The notes: generated from the letters alone by a model not told the origin. A stretch of 64,000 nucleotides of DNA from Streptomyces sclerotialus (GCA_000719105.1 JODX01000005.1:62001-126000); one strand, 5' to 3'. Numbered from the stretch's first letter, positions 48,398 to 60,237 are shown. Translations and numbers: made by a program.

Positions 48398-50484
48398 ATG
48401 CCCGCCAAGCACCACTCGTCAGCACCTCCGACGACCAGCACCACGCCGGGGCCGCGCATGCCCCGGAAGAGTGCCGGCCCGCCCCCCGCGGTGCCGGACC
48501 TCCCCTCGATCGGCCGGATACCCGTACTCGACGTCCGGCCGATGGTCCATCACGGGCGCCGGCCGGCGAAGGCCGTGGTGGGCGAGGAGTTCGAGATCTC
48601 GGCGACCGTGTTCCGCGAGGGGCACGACGCGGTCGCCGCGAACGTGGTCCTGACGGACCCGAAGGGGCGTACGGGGCCGTGGACGCCGATGCGGGAGCTG
48701 GCGCCCGGCACCGACCGCTGGGGCGCCGACGTCTCCCTGCCGGCCGAGGGCCGGTGGACGTACCGGGTGGAGGCGTGGGGCGACCCGGTGGCCACCTGGC
48801 GGCACCACGCACGGATCAAGATCCCCGCGGGGATCGACACGGAGCTCGTCCTGGAGGAGGGCGCGCTGCTGCACGAGCGGGCCGCCGAAGGGGTGCCCGG
48901 GCGCGGGAGCGAGCGCAAGGTGCTCCGGGCCGCGGCGGCCGCGCTGCGGGACACCACGCGCCCCGTGGCCGCCCGGCTCGCGGCCGCGCTGGCGCCGGAG
49001 GTGGACGCGGTGCTGGCGCGGTATCCGCTGCGGGAGCTGGTGACCGCGTCGGCGGAGCTGGAGCTGCGGGTGGAGCGGGAGCGGGCGCTGTACGGTGCCT
49101 GGTACGAGTTCTTCCCGCGCTCGGAGGGCACCGAGGAGGAGCCGCACGGCACCTTCCGCACCGCCGCCCGGCGGCTGGAGGCGATCGCCGGGATGGGCTT
49201 CGACGTGGTCTATCTGCCGCCGATCCATCCGATCGGGCAGACCTGGCGCAAGGGCCCGGACAACACCCTGTCCGCCGGCCCGGACGACGTCGGGGTGCCC
49301 TGGGCGATCGGCTCCGCCGAGGGCGGCCACGACGCGGTCCATCCGCAGCTGGGCACATTGGAGGACTTCGATTTCTTCGTGGCCCGGGCACGGGAGCTGG
49401 GCCTGGAGGTGGCGCTGGACTTCGCGCTGCAGTGCTCGCCGGACCATCCCTGGGTGCACAAGCACCCGGAGTGGTTCCGGCACCGCCCGGACGGCTCCAT
49501 CGCGTATGCGGAGAACCCGCCGAAGAAGTACCAGGACATCTACCCGATCGCGTTCGACCAGGACATGGACGGGCTGGTCGCGGAGACGCTGCGGGTGCTG
49601 CGGCACTGGATGGCGCACGGGGTGCGGATCTTCCGGGTGGACAATCCGCACACCAAGCCGGTGCTGTTCTGGGAGCGGGTGCTGGCCGACGTCCGGCGCA
49701 CCGACCCGGATGTGATCTTCCTGGCCGAGGCGTTCACCCGGCCGGCGATGATGCACACCCTGGCCGCGATCGGCTTCCAGCAGTCCTACACCTACTTCAC
49801 CTGGCGCAACACAAAGCAGGAGCTGACCGAGTACCTGACCGAGCTGTCCGGCGAGGCCGCCGCGGCCATGCGGCCCAACTTCTTCGTCAACACCCCCGAC
49901 ATCCTGCACGCCTACCTCCAGCAGGGCGGCCGGCCCGCCTTCGAGGTCCGCGCCGTGCTCGCCGCCACCCTCTCCCCCGCCTGGGGCGTCTACAGCGGCT
50001 ACGAACTCTGCGAGAACACCCCGCTCCGGCCCGGCAGCGAGGAGTACCTGCACTCCGAGAAGTACCAGCTCCGCCCCCGCGACTGGGACACCGCCGAACG
50101 CGAGGGCCGCAGCATCGCACCGTTGCTGCGCAAGCTGAACGACATCCGCCGGAGCAGTCCGGCGCTGCGGCAGCTGCGGAACCTGCACTTCCACCACGCC
50201 GACCAGGACGCGGTGATCGCTTACTCCAAGCGTGCGGGTTCGAACACGGTCGTGGTGGTCGCCAACCTGGACCCCCACCACACCCAGGAGGCCACCGTCT
50301 CGTTGGACATGCCGCAACTCGGCCTGGACTGGCACGAGTCCGTGCCGGTGCGCGACGAGCTCACCGGTGAGACCTACCACTGGGGCAGGAACAACTACGT
50401 GCGCCTAGAGCCGGGCCGCGCGCCCGCGCACGTACTGACCGTCCTGCGACCGTCCAACCCGCAGATCGGAGGGTCACCCGCAAA

Positions 50485-50488
<4 letters not shown>
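48398..50488 (+). CDS. glgE: Alpha-1,4-glucan:maltose-1-phosphate maltosyltransferase GlgE
   Basis: Polymerises maltose units from maltose-1-phosphate onto alpha-1,4-glucans. The 696-residue GH13_3 enzyme has nucleophile Asp in [10 protein letters not shown] (about D415), acid/base Glu in FLAEAFTRP (about E444) and the third Asp in NTPDILHAY (about D501). That is about 21 residues further on than in the S. coelicolor enzyme because of an N-terminal extension. ATG follows AGGAG by six bases. First gene of the glgE-treS-mak-glgB operon. Confidence 0.96.
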
Positions 50489-52215
<1,727 letters not shown>

Positions 52216-52252
52216 GTCACCGCGCTGAGCACTGCGCAGAGACCGCGCGGAT

Positions 52253-52286
52253 CCCGGGCGGGGCGGTTTTGCCCGCCCCGCCCGGG
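52253..52286 (+). promoter_or_regulatory. Strong hairpin between treS and mak
   Basis: Perfect 14-bp stem (52253-52266 with 52273-52286) and a 6-base loop TTTTGC, 38 bases past the treS stop and 73 before mak. It could partly terminate the transcript, or protect it, and so set the ratio of TreS to the later enzymes. Confidence 0.65.
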
Positions 52287-52358
52287 GCACGCATCAGTAA
52301 CACCCCGACTCCCCTGGTCTTCTGGTCTTCCGGGTCACCGGGGAAAGGACACGACGCC

Positions 52359-53828
52359 ATGTCGGAAGCCGCCACCCACTCCGCGCACCCCGCAGCGACG
52401 GCCGGCCCGGGTGCCACGACCGGTCTGCTCGCGTCGCTGGATCCGCTGTTGCGCGAGTGGCTGCCGCGGCAGCGCTGGTTCGCCGGCAAGGGCCGCCCGG
52501 TGTCCGGATTCACGCTCGTCGCGGCGACCGAACTGCTTCCCGTGCGCTCCAAGCTGGGGCTGCTCCACCTCCTGGTGCGGGCACACCAGCCGGTCCTGCC
52601 CACCCAGGGGGCCCTGCCGCACCCCGGCGACTGCTACCAGCTGCTGATCGGGGTGCGCGAGGCACTGCCGCCACGGCTCGCGCCCGCACTGATCGGACAC
52701 CTGGAGGAGGGTCCGCTGGCCGGGCGGACGGTGTACGAGGCGCTGTACGACCCCCGCCCCGCCGAGGTGCTGCTCGAAGCGCTGCGTACCGAGGCACGCA
52801 TCGGCGAGCTCCGCTTCGCACGCGACGCGCACCAGGACATCCGCGCCGGACTGGTCCCACGCAGGGTGACGGCGGAGCAGTCCAACTCCTCGATCGTCTA
52901 CGGAGATACGTTCATCCTCAAACTGCTGCGGCGGGTCCTGCCCGGGCCCAACCCGGATCTGGAGCTGCCGCTGGTGCTGTCCCGCGAGGGTTGCGCGAGG
53001 GTTCCGGCGCCCGCGGGCTGGCTGCTGGCGGACCTCGGCCCGGCGGCCGACGAGTCGTACGTCCTCGGCGTGCTGCAGCCCTTTCTGCAGGGCGCGGCCG
53101 ACGGCTGGGAGCTGGCCCTGCGCGAGCTGGCCAAGGGCGAGGACTTCACGGCGGAGGCGCGGGCGCTCGGGCGGGCCACGGCCGAGGTGCACACGGCGCT
53201 GGCGCGGGCGCTGCCCACGGTCACCCTGGGGCGGCCCCAGCTCGAGCTGATGGTGACCGGCATGACCGAGCGGCTGGACCTCGCCGTGCAGGTGGTGCCG
53301 GCGCTGCGGCCGTACGCGCCGGAGCTGCGCACGGCGTTCGAGGCGCTGGCCGACCTGGCGGCGGAGGGCCGTATCTGGACGGCCCAGCGCGTCCACGGCG
53401 ATCTGCACCTGGGCCAGTGCCTGCGCGCGCCGGACGGTGCCTGGTCGCTCATAGACTTCGAGGGCGAGCCGTCCAAGCCGCTCGCCGAGCGCCGGATGCC
53501 GCAGCCGGTCGCCCGGGACGTCGCGGGCATGCTCCGCTCCTTCGACTACGCGGCCCACTCCGTACCGCGCCCCGCCGGCCCCGTCCGTGCCGGGGACGTC
53601 CCCGCCCCTACGGCCGCGGACTGGGCGTCCGGCTGCCGGGCCGCCTACTGCACCGGGTACGCGGAGGTCGCCGGGCGCGACCCGCGGACGGATCCCGTAC
53701 TGCTGCGCGCCTGCGAGACGGACAAGGCGGTGTACGAGGCCGTCTACGAGGCCCGGCACCGCCCCGACTGGCTCCCCGTTCCGATGGCGGCGATACGCCG
53801 GCTGGCCGCCAACGAGGACCCCACCTGA
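52359..53828 (+). CDS. mak: Maltokinase (Mak/Pep2)
   Basis: Phosphorylates maltose at C1 with ATP to give maltose-1-phosphate for GlgE. The 489-residue protein has the kinase-like fold: N-terminal cap ([16 protein letters not shown]), nucleotide loop SNSSIVYGD, catalytic loop [11 protein letters not shown] and metal motif [11 protein letters not shown] follows AAAGGA. Gene order between treS and glgB is the usual Streptomyces arrangement. Confidence 0.95.
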   Translation: MSEAATHSAHPAATAGPGATTGLLASLDPLLREWLPRQRWFAGKGRPVSGFTLVAATELLPVRSKLGLLHLLVRAHQPVLPTQGALPHPGDCYQLLIGVREALPPRLAPALIGHLEEGPLAGRTVYEALYDPRPAEVLLEALRTEARIGELRFARDAHQDIRAGLVPRRVTAEQSNSSIVYGDTFILKLLRRVLPGPNPDLELPLVLSREGCARVPAPAGWLLADLGPAADESYVLGVLQPFLQGAADGWELALRELAKGEDFTAEARALGRATAEVHTALARALPTVTLGRPQLELMVTGMTERLDLAVQVVPALRPYAPELRTAFEALADLAAEGRIWTAQRVHGDLHLGQCLRAPDGAWSLIDFEGEPSKPLAERRMPQPVARDVAGMLRSFDYAAHSVPRPAGPVRAGDVPAPTAADWASGCRAAYCTGYAEVAGRDPRTDPVLLRACETDKAVYEAVYEARHRPDWLPVPMAAIRRLAANEDPT

Positions 53829-53877
53829 TCACCCCGTCCACCGCCCCGTCCTTGCCTGTGCCGAGGAGGCCGTACCT

Positions 53878-56748
53878 GTGACCCCCCGCCCCCCGTCCGA
53901 CGACAGCACGCAGAAGAAGGGCGCCACCACGAACGAGCACGAGCACCCGAGCGGTGCGGCCGTGCCGAAGCAGGCCGCCAAGAAGGCCGGCGCCAAGAAG
54001 ACCCCGGCCAAGAAGACCGCCGCGAAGAAGACCGCCGCGAAGAAGACCGCCGCGAAGAAGACGGACGCGAAGAAGACGGCCGCGGCGAAGAAGGCGGTGG
54101 CGAAGAAGACCGCCGGCGCCCAGGGGGCGGTGGCCGCGAAGAAGACCGCGGCTCCCGCGAAGGCCGCGGCGGCGGAGCAGGCCACGGGCGCGACGGAGCA
54201 GCCGGCGAAGAAGGCCGTCGCCAAGAAGAGCGCGGCCAGGAAGACCACCAAGAAGGCCGCGGCCAAGAAGACCGCCGCGAAGAAGACCGCCGCCGGGAAG
54301 GTGGCCGCCGAAGAGGTGGGCGTGACGACGGCGGAGAAGCCGGTGGCGGTGACCGGGGTACTGCCGCCCACGGCCTCCGGGCCCGCGATCCCGGAACAGG
54401 GCGGACCGGCCTCCGGGCCCGCCATCCCGGAACAGGGCACCCCCGCCGCCGAACCCGTCGCGCGGATCCCCGAGCCCCGCGCCGAGGGCACCGGAGGCGC
54501 CGGGGCGGCCGGCGGCCCCGGGCCGGAGGCCCCCCGCATCCCCGAGCCGCGCACCCCCTTCTCCCCCGCCGTCGACGGCGGCGACCGGGAACGGCTGCTC
54601 CACGGCACGCACCACGACCCGCACTCCGTGCTCGGCGCCCATCCCGCGCCGGGCGGGGTGGTGTTCCGCGCCTTCCGCCCGTACGCCCTCGGGGTCACCG
54701 TCGTCGCGGACGAGCTGCGGGCCGAGCTGCACGACGACGGCGACGGCTTCTTCTCGGCCGTGCTGCCGCTCGCGGCGGTGCCGGAGGCGTACCGGCTGCT
54801 GATCGCGTACGAGGGGACGGTGCAGGACACCGAGGACGCGTACCGCTTCCTGCCGACGATCGGGGAGTTCGACCTGCACCTCATCGGCGAGGGGCGGCAC
54901 GAGCAGCTCTGGGAGGCGCTCGGTGCCCGGCCGATGGTGCACCAGGGCGTGAGGGGCACCGCCTTCACCGTATGGGCGCCGAACGCGCGCGGGGTGCGGC
55001 TGGCCGGCACCTTCAACTTCTGGGACGGGACCGGCTTCCCCATGCGCTCGCTCGGCTCGTCGGGCGTGTGGGAGCTGTTCGTTCCGTCGATAGACGAGGG
55101 CGAGTTGTACAAGTTCGAGATCGTCCGGCCGGACGGCACGACGACCCTGCGGGCCGACCCGATGGCCCGCCGTACCGAGGCCCCGCCGAACACGTCCTCC
55201 GTCGTGCACGCCTCGCACCACGAGTGGGGGGACGAAGAGTGGCTGGCGCACCGCGCGGACCGGCCGGCCCACGAGGCGCCGTTCTCGGTGTACGAGGTGC
55301 ACCTGCCGTCGTGGCGTCCCGGGCTGACGTATCGGCAGCTCGCCGAGCAGCTCCCCGCGTACGTCAAGGAGCTCGGGTTCACGCATGTGGAGCTGATGCC
55401 GGTCGCCGAGCACCCGTTCGGCGGGTCCTGGGGATACCAGGTGACCGGTTTCTATGCGCCCACCGCCCGGCTCGGCACCCCCGACGACTTCAAGTACCTC
55501 ATCGACGCGCTGCACCGGGCCGGCATCGGCGTGATCATGGACTGGGTGCCCGCGCACTTCCCGAAGGACGACTGGGCGCTGGCGGAGTTCGACGGCCGTC
55601 CGCTGTACGAGCACGAGGACCCGCTGCGGGCCGCACACCCCGACTGGGGGACGCTGGTGTTCGACTACGGGCGGCGGGAGGTGCGGAACTTCCTGGTGGC
55701 GAACGCCGTGTACTGGTGCGAGGAGTTCCACATCGACGGGCTGCGGGTCGACGCCGTCGCCTCGATGCTGTACCTGGACTACTCGCGCGAGCCCGGGCAG
55801 TGGACGCCCAACGAGCACGGCGGGCGGGAGAACCTGGACGCGGTGGCGTTCCTCCAGGAGATGAACGCCACGCTGTACCGCAGGGTGCCCGGCGTGGTCA
55901 CCATCGCGGAGGAGTCCACGGCCTGGGACGGCGTCACGCGGGCCACGCACCACATCGGCCCGGGCGGCTTCGGCGGGCTCGGCTTCGGCCTGAAGTGGAA
56001 CATGGGCTGGATGCACGACTCGCTCGGCTACATGAGCAAGGACCCGGTCCACCGCAAGTACCACCACAACGAGATGACGTTCTCGATGGTGTACGCCTAC
56101 AGCGAGAACTACGTCCTGCCGATCTCCCACGACGAGGTCGTCCACGGCAAGCGGTCGCTGGTGTCGAAGATGCCGGGCGACTGGTGGCAGCAGCGCGCCA
56201 ACCACCGGGCGTACCTCGGCTTCATGTGGGCCCACCCGGGCAAGCAGCTCCTGTTCATGGGCCAGGAGTTCGCCCAGGGCGCCGAGTGGTCGGAGGGCCA
56301 CGGCCCCGACTGGTGGCTGCTGGATCCCGCGTACGGGGCGGAACCCGACCACCGCGGCGTCCGCGACCTGGTCCGCGACCTCAACGGCCTGTACCGCCGC
56401 ACCCCGGCGCTCTGGGAGCTCGACACCGACCCGTCCGGGTTCTCCTGGGTGGTGGGGGACGCGGCGGAGGACAACGTGCTCGCGTTCCTGCGCCGCGGCT
56501 CCGACGGCTCGCCGCTGCTCGCGGTCTCGAACTTCTCCCCGGTCGTCCGGCACGAGTACCGCCTCGGTGTGCCGGACGACGTCCCCGCCTGGCAGGAGGT
56601 CCTCAACACGGACGCGGCGGAGTACGGCGGCACCGACGTCCGCACCCCGCACCCGGTCAAGCCGGAGGCCCAGCCGTGGCACGGCCGCCCGGCCAGCATC
56701 CGGCTGACGCTGCCGCCGCTCACGGCACTCTGGCTGCGTCCGGCTTAG
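53878..56748 (+). CDS. glgB: Glycogen branching enzyme GlgB with Lys/Ala-rich N-terminal extension
   Basis: Introduces alpha-1,6 branches into GlgE-made glucan. GTG at 53878 follows AGGAGG by eight bases and gives 956 residues, over 200 more than usual. Residues 31-142 are repeated Lys/Ala motifs ([13 protein letters not shown]), then a Pro-rich linker with duplicated [10 protein letters not shown]. The normal enzyme starts near residue 236: N1 and CBM48 domains, then nucleophile Asp in [12 protein letters not shown], Glu in TIAEESTAW and the third Asp in [13 protein letters not shown]. Last gene of the operon. Confidence 0.94.
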   Translation: MTPRPPSDDSTQKKGATTNEHEHPSGAAVPKQAAKKAGAKKTPAKKTAAKKTAAKKTAAKKTDAKKTAAAKKAVAKKTAGAQGAVAAKKTAAPAKAAAAEQATGATEQPAKKAVAKKSAARKTTKKAAAKKTAAKKTAAGKVAAEEVGVTTAEKPVAVTGVLPPTASGPAIPEQGGPASGPAIPEQGTPAAEPVARIPEPRAEGTGGAGAAGGPGPEAPRIPEPRTPFSPAVDGGDRERLLHGTHHDPHSVLGAHPAPGGVVFRAFRPYALGVTVVADELRAELHDDGDGFFSAVLPLAAVPEAYRLLIAYEGTVQDTEDAYRFLPTIGEFDLHLIGEGRHEQLWEALGARPMVHQGVRGTAFTVWAPNARGVRLAGTFNFWDGTGFPMRSLGSSGVWELFVPSIDEGELYKFEIVRPDGTTTLRADPMARRTEAPPNTSSVVHASHHEWGDEEWLAHRADRPAHEAPFSVYEVHLPSWRPGLTYRQLAEQLPAYVKELGFTHVELMPVAEHPFGGSWGYQVTGFYAPTARLGTPDDFKYLIDALHRAGIGVIMDWVPAHFPKDDWALAEFDGRPLYEHEDPLRAAHPDWGTLVFDYGRREVRNFLVANAVYWCEEFHIDGLRVDAVASMLYLDYSREPGQWTPNEHGGRENLDAVAFLQEMNATLYRRVPGVVTIAEESTAWDGVTRATHHIGPGGFGGLGFGLKWNMGWMHDSLGYMSKDPVHRKYHHNEMTFSMVYAYSENYVLPISHDEVVHGKRSLVSKMPGDWWQQRANHRAYLGFMWAHPGKQLLFMGQEFAQGAEWSEGHGPDWWLLDPAYGAEPDHRGVRDLVRDLNGLYRRTPALWELDTDPSGFSWVVGDAAEDNVLAFLRRGSDGSPLLAVSNFSPVVRHEYRLGVPDDVPAWQEVLNTDAAEYGGTDVRTPHPVKPEAQPWHGRPASIRLTLPPLTALWLRPA
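54016..54060 (+). repeat. 15-bp tandem repeat in the glgB extension
   Basis: Three exact copies of ACCGCCGCGAAGAAG encoding TAAKK, the most regular part of the Lys/Ala tail. Length variation between strains would be in frame. Confidence 0.85.
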
Positions 56749-56754
56749 GGGCGA

Positions 56755-56795
56755 TCACGTAGGGGCGAGGCTTCCCGCCGCGCCCCTACGCGGTG
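56755..56795. terminator. Terminator between glgB and the helicase gene
   Basis: Ten-base stem CGTAGGGGCG (56758-56767) with CGCCCCTACG (56781-56790), extendable with TCA/TGA outside it. It lies between the convergent glgB and HelD-like genes. Confidence 0.75.
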
Positions 56796-56806
56796 ACCGC
56801 CGGCCG

Positions 56807-59089
56807 TCAGTGGTGCTCCGCCGCGGGGGCCAGGGCCGACGGCAGCTCCTCCGTGTGGACGATGCCGAGTGCCTGGGTCGCGCGCGTGAGCGCCACGTAC
56901 AGGTCGCTCGTGCCGAACCGGCCCGGCTCCACGACCAACACCGAGTCGAACTCCAGCCCCTTGGCCTGCCGGGGGTCCAGCAGCACGACCGTCCGGGTGA
57001 GGTCCGGCTCCGCGCCCGCCGTGACGCCGTCCAGCCGGGCGGCGAGCGAACGGTGCAGCTCGCGGGGCGCGATCACGGCGAGGCGTCCTTCGGCCGGGCT
57101 CAGTTCGGCGACCGCCTTGGCCACCTCGCCCGGCAGGTCGGCCACCGCCCGGCGGGCCCAGGGCCTCACACCCGTGGAGCGCACCGAGCTCGGCGGCCGG
57201 AAGTCCGGGTGCTGCGCCCGTACGACACCCGCGGCGAGCTCCATGATCTCGGCGGGCGTGCGGTAGTTGACGCCCAGGCGCGTGTGCTCGAAGCGGTCCT
57301 CGACGTACGGGGCGAGGATGTCCGACCAGGCACCGACGCCCGCCTCCTCGGCGGTCTGGGCCGGGTCGCCGACGAGGGTCATCGAGCGGGTCGGGGAGCG
57401 CCGCATCAGCAGCCGCCACGCCATCGGCGACAGCTCCTGCGCCTCGTCGACGATGATGTGCCCGAACGTCCAGGTGCGGTCGGCCGCCGCGCGCTCGGCG
57501 GCGCTGCGGTGGTCGTCCTCCTCCTGCCGTTCGGCGAACCGCTCGGCGTCGATGATGTCGTGCGCGGACAGCACCTCCGACGCCTCGGGGTCGTCCTCCT
57601 CCTTGTCGTCGAACTCGTAGGTGCGGGAGGCGTACGACACGTCCAGCACGCCCTGGGCGTAGGCGATCTGCTCCTCGCGCTCCAGCTCCGCGGCCGCCCG
57701 CGCCACCCGGTCGTCCACGCCCAGCAGTTCGGCGGCCTCGTCCAGCAGGGGCACGTCCGAGGTGGTCCACGCGCGGGTCACCGGGCGGCGGATCGCGTCG
57801 GCGTCCTCCTCGGACACATAGCCGTCGGGCTCGGCGAGAAAGTCCGCCACCAGCCGCTGCGGGGTGAGCCGCGGCCAGAGCCGGTCGATCGCCGCCCACA
57901 CCTCGGGGTTCTCGGCGAGCTCGTCGCGGATCTGGGTGATGTCGCTCGGGTCGAGCAGGTTCGTGCCGTCGTAGGGGTCGGTGCCGATGCGCTCGGCCAT
58001 CAGGTCGGTGAGCGTGTTGAGGATGTGGCCCTCGAAGTGCTCGCGCGCCACGTTGTGCGGGAGGTCCGCCTCGCGGGTGCGCTCACGCGCGACCCGGACC
58101 AGGTCGTCGTCGAGCATGAGCACCTCGCGGTCGTGCTCGATGGCGATCACCGGGTCGGGGAGCCCCTGCCGGTCCCGTACGACGGCCGCGAGCACGTCCG
58201 CCATGGCGGCACCGCCCTTGACCCGGGCGGCCTCCGGAGCGTCCTTCGCGGTGGCCCGCACCCCCGGGAACAGCTCGCCCACCGTCGCCAGCAGCACTCC
58301 CGTCTCACCGAGCGCGGGCAGCACCTCGCCGATGTAGCCGAGGAAGGCGGGGTTGGGACCCACGATCAGGACGGCGCGTTTGGCGAGCAGCTCGCGGTGC
58401 TCGTACAGGAGGTAGGCCGCGCGGTGCAGGGCGACGGCGGTCTTGCCGGTGCCGGGGCCGCCCTCGACGACCAGGACGCCGCGGTGCGGGGCGCGGATGA
58501 TCCGGTCCTGCTCGGCCTGGATGGTCTGCACGATGTCGCTCATGCGACCGGTGCGGGCCGAATTGAGGGCGGCCAGCAGCACGGCGTCACCGGTCGGGTC
58601 CTCGTGGCCGGTGCGGGTCTCGTCGCCGAGGTCGAGGATCTCGTCGTGCAGGGCGGTGACCCGGCGGCCCTCGGTGGTGAGGTGCCGGCGGCGGCGCAGC
58701 CCCATCGGGGTGTGGCCGGTGGCCAGGTAGAAGGGACGGGCGACGTCGGCCCGCCAGTCGATCAGCATCGGGGTGCGGTCGGCGTCGTCGGCGCGCAGGC
58801 CGATGCGGCCGATGTGGTGGCTGGTGCCGGAGGTCAGGTCGATGCGGCCGAAGCAGAGGGAGCCGTCCACGGCGTTCAGCGCGGCGAGCTGCCGGGAGCG
58901 TTCGGCGACGGTGATGTCCCGCTCCAGCCGTGCCTGCATCGGGGTACTCCCCTGGGCGAGCGCCTCCGAGACGGCTGTCCCGGTGTCCTCGCGCAGCGCG
59001 TCCACGCGCGCGTACAACCCGTCGATGAATTCCTGCTCACCGCGCAATTCACCGTCGGGAAACTCTTTGTGCGAGCCCCTGTTTGACAA
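56807..59089 (-). CDS. HelD-like UvrD/Rep-type motor ATPase
   Basis: 760-residue SF1 protein with Walker A GGPGTGKTAVAL, motif II VDEAQELSPMAW, motif III TLVGDPAQT, NYRTPAEI and a final LYVALTRATQ. The N-terminal coiled-coil (RERSRQLAAL-type helices) and long insert after motif I are typical of HelD, which removes or recycles RNA polymerase rather than unwinding DNA; relatives called HelR protect against rifamycins. I found no rifamycin-type inverted repeat upstream. TTG at 59089 follows AGGAG by five bases. The start overlaps the promoter of a plus-strand small RNA. Confidence 0.86.
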   Translation of the reverse strand: MSNRGSHKEFPDGELRGEQEFIDGLYARVDALREDTGTAVSEALAQGSTPMQARLERDITVAERSRQLAALNAVDGSLCFGRIDLTSGTSHHIGRIGLRADDADRTPMLIDWRADVARPFYLATGHTPMGLRRRRHLTTEGRRVTALHDEILDLGDETRTGHEDPTGDAVLLAALNSARTGRMSDIVQTIQAEQDRIIRAPHRGVLVVEGGPGTGKTAVALHRAAYLLYEHRELLAKRAVLIVGPNPAFLGYIGEVLPALGETGVLLATVGELFPGVRATAKDAPEAARVKGGAAMADVLAAVVRDRQGLPDPVIAIEHDREVLMLDDDLVRVARERTREADLPHNVAREHFEGHILNTLTDLMAERIGTDPYDGTNLLDPSDITQIRDELAENPEVWAAIDRLWPRLTPQRLVADFLAEPDGYVSEEDADAIRRPVTRAWTTSDVPLLDEAAELLGVDDRVARAAAELEREEQIAYAQGVLDVSYASRTYEFDDKEEDDPEASEVLSAHDIIDAERFAERQEEDDHRSAAERAAADRTWTFGHIIVDEAQELSPMAWRLLMRRSPTRSMTLVGDPAQTAEEAGVGAWSDILAPYVEDRFEHTRLGVNYRTPAEIMELAAGVVRAQHPDFRPPSSVRSTGVRPWARRAVADLPGEVAKAVAELSPAEGRLAVIAPRELHRSLAARLDGVTAGAEPDLTRTVVLLDPRQAKGLEFDSVLVVEPGRFGTSDLYVALTRATQALGIVHTEELPSALAPAAEHH

Positions 59090-59112
59090 TTCCGCTCCTG
59101 CCCGGATATGAT
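59083..59112 (+). promoter_or_regulatory. Near-consensus sigma-70-type promoter of the candidate sRNA
   Basis: TTGACA (59083-59088), 18-base spacer, TATGAT (59107-59112): the closest match to the HrdB/sigma-70 consensus I found in the window. Transcription should start at about A59119. It reads away from the HelD-like gene and overlaps its start codon. Confidence 0.8.
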
Positions 59113-59118
59113 GTGGCC

Positions 59119-59211
59119 AGTGGACTTCTTCGCGACTCGAATACCTCGGGTCACGAATCATCGAATATACGCAGAGAAATCCCCCGGGCGCAATTGCTCG
59201 GGGGATTTTTT
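59119..59211 (+). ncRNA. Candidate small RNA, about 93 nt
   Basis: Begins at the predicted start of the promoter above and ends at a Rho-independent terminator: 13-bp stem (59177-59189 with 59196-59208, one G-U), loop GCAATT and a six-T tail (59206-59211), rare in such a genome. An internal hairpin, GACTCGA (59134-59140) with TCGGGTC (59146-59152), precedes a single-stranded AU-rich segment. No convincing ORF with a ribosome site. It runs antisense to the presumed 5' leader of the HelD-like gene. Function unknown. Confidence 0.68.
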
Positions 59212-59244
59212 GTATGTGCCGAGGTCAGTCGCGGTCAGTCGCGG

Positions 59245-59577
59245 TCACAGCACGTCGGAGAGCTCCTCCAGCAGCCGCCTCTTCGCCCGGGCGCCCACCA
59301 TGGACTTCACCGGCTCACCGCCCTCGAACACCATGAAGGTCGGCATCGACAAAACCTTGAACGCGTTCGTGGTGGCCGGATTGGCGTCCACGTTCAGCTG
59401 CACGACTCTCAGCCGCTCGCCCTCCTCCGCCGCGAGAGAACTCAGCACCGGCGCCATCTGCCGGCACGGCGGGCACCAGTCGGCGGTGAACTCCACGAGC
59501 ACGGGCTTCTCCGAGCGCACCACCTCCGCCTCGAAGTCCGCGTCGGTCACTTCCGGTACGCCTGTCGCACCACTCAC
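59245..59577 (-). CDS. Thioredoxin
   Basis: 110-residue thioredoxin with active site ADWCPPCRQM (Pro-Pro rather than the common Gly-Pro), the buried Asp and the cis-Pro in LSMPTFMVF. Cytosolic disulfide reductase or a specialised variant. GTG at 59577 follows GGAGG by nine bases and overlaps the stop of the broken merR gene by four bases, so they form one operon. Confidence 0.93.
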   Translation of the reverse strand: MSGATGVPEVTDADFEAEVVRSEKPVLVEFTADWCPPCRQMAPVLSSLAAEEGERLRVVQLNVDANPATTNAFKVLSMPTFMVFEGGEPVKSMVGARAKRRLLEELSDVL

Positions 59578-60043
59578 CGCTGCCACCCTCCCCGTTCGCA
59601 TCCGGGCCCCGGACCGTCCGGAACCTCCGCCTCGGCGGCCAGCGAATCGCGCACCAGCTCGGCCCGCACGAGCTGCTCGGCGACCTGCGCGCGTACGGCC
59701 GACAGCTCGCCGATGAGCGCGTCGAGCTCGCCCAGCGTGCGCCGGTAGACCATGAGCGAGGCCGGGCAGGAGTCCCCCTCCGGATGCCCGGCCCGCAGGC
59801 ACTCCACGAAGGGCCGCGTCTCCTCCAGGTCGAACCCGAAGTCCTGCAGCGTCCTGATCTGCCGCAGCAGTCTCAGGTCGCGCTCGTCGTCGTACGTGCG
59901 GTAGCCGTTGTCCTCCCGCCGCGCGGGCAGCAGCCCCCGCGACTCGTCGTACCGCACCGCCCGCGATGGGGGTCCCCCCTGTTCGAGCGAAGCCGAGAAC
60001 TCGGGGGAGTGCCGCCCCGCACCGCCAGCTCGCCGATTCGCAT
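59574..60043 (-). pseudogene. MerR-family regulator interrupted by a 41-bp repeat
   Basis: ATG at 60043 starts a typical MerR reading (MRIGELAVRGGT), which breaks at 60007. After a 41-base palindromic insert, the homology resumes in another frame with SRAVRYDESRGLLPARR and continues through the coiled coil to 59574. Removing the 41 bases restores one frame, so the gene was disrupted by the insert. A protein from the internal GTG at 59957 would lack the first helix of the DNA-binding domain. Its palindromic operator is still present upstream. Confidence 0.75.
59967..60007. repeat. 41-bp palindromic intergenic-type repeat inserted in merR
   Basis: The element reads as an imperfect hairpin: G-runs against C-runs at both ends, with an inner GTTCGAGCGAAGCCGAGAAC hairpin. 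Closely similar short sequences (GAGCGAAGCCGAG core) are, to my knowledge, scattered through Streptomyces intergenic regions. Here it is inside a coding sequence and shifts the frame by two. Confidence 0.75.
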
Positions 60044-60057
60044 GCGCCGACGCTGGT

Positions 60058-60077
60058 CCTTGACGGCGACGTCAAGG
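60058..60077. promoter_or_regulatory. MerR-type operator upstream of the disrupted merR-trx operon
   Basis: Perfect palindrome CCTTGAC-N6-GTCAAGG located 15 bases upstream of the merR ATG. Seven-base arms and short central spacing are typical of MerR sites that overlap a long-spacer promoter. Confidence 0.65.
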
Positions 60078-60106
60078 CAAGGTGAGGGCCGCCGGGAGAC
60101 GAGGAA

Positions 60107-60237
60107 GGCCCGGCCGGGCGGAGAGGGGAGACTCCGCCCGACCGGGCCGGGGAAGACCGGACGGCTGAGCGACAGGGGGCGCTCATACCGTCCGGCGCGT
60201 CGCGGACCCGGGCCCCTTCGGGGGCAGCCGGGTCCGC
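60107..60237 (-). terminator. Two consecutive terminator hairpins downstream of dctA
   Basis: Hairpin 1 (nearer dctA): ten-base stem 60202-60211 with 60228-60237, then CCCC-TTCG-GGGG capped by a stable UUCG tetraloop. Hairpin 2: 17-base stem 60107-60123 with 60132-60148, one mismatch. Together they separate dctA from merR-trx. Confidence 0.85.

Noticed and set aside
54016..54300. CRISPR-like array suggested by regular repeats in glgB
   Set aside because: Repeats are contiguous, coding and without spacers.
53608..56682. Long minus-strand frame opposite glgB
   Set aside because: Shadow of glgB with Leu/Gly/Arg repeats from the antisense of the Lys/Ala region.
59090..59161. Rifamycin-associated element upstream of the HelD-like gene
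   Set aside because: I looked for the inverted repeat expected before rifamycin-responsive helR genes and saw none, so HelR identity is not claimed.
59119..59211. Identification of the small RNA as the actinobacterial 6C RNA or a 6S-like RNA
   Set aside because: It lacks paired loops with six Cs and the long bulged helix of 6S; only a generic sRNA call is justified.
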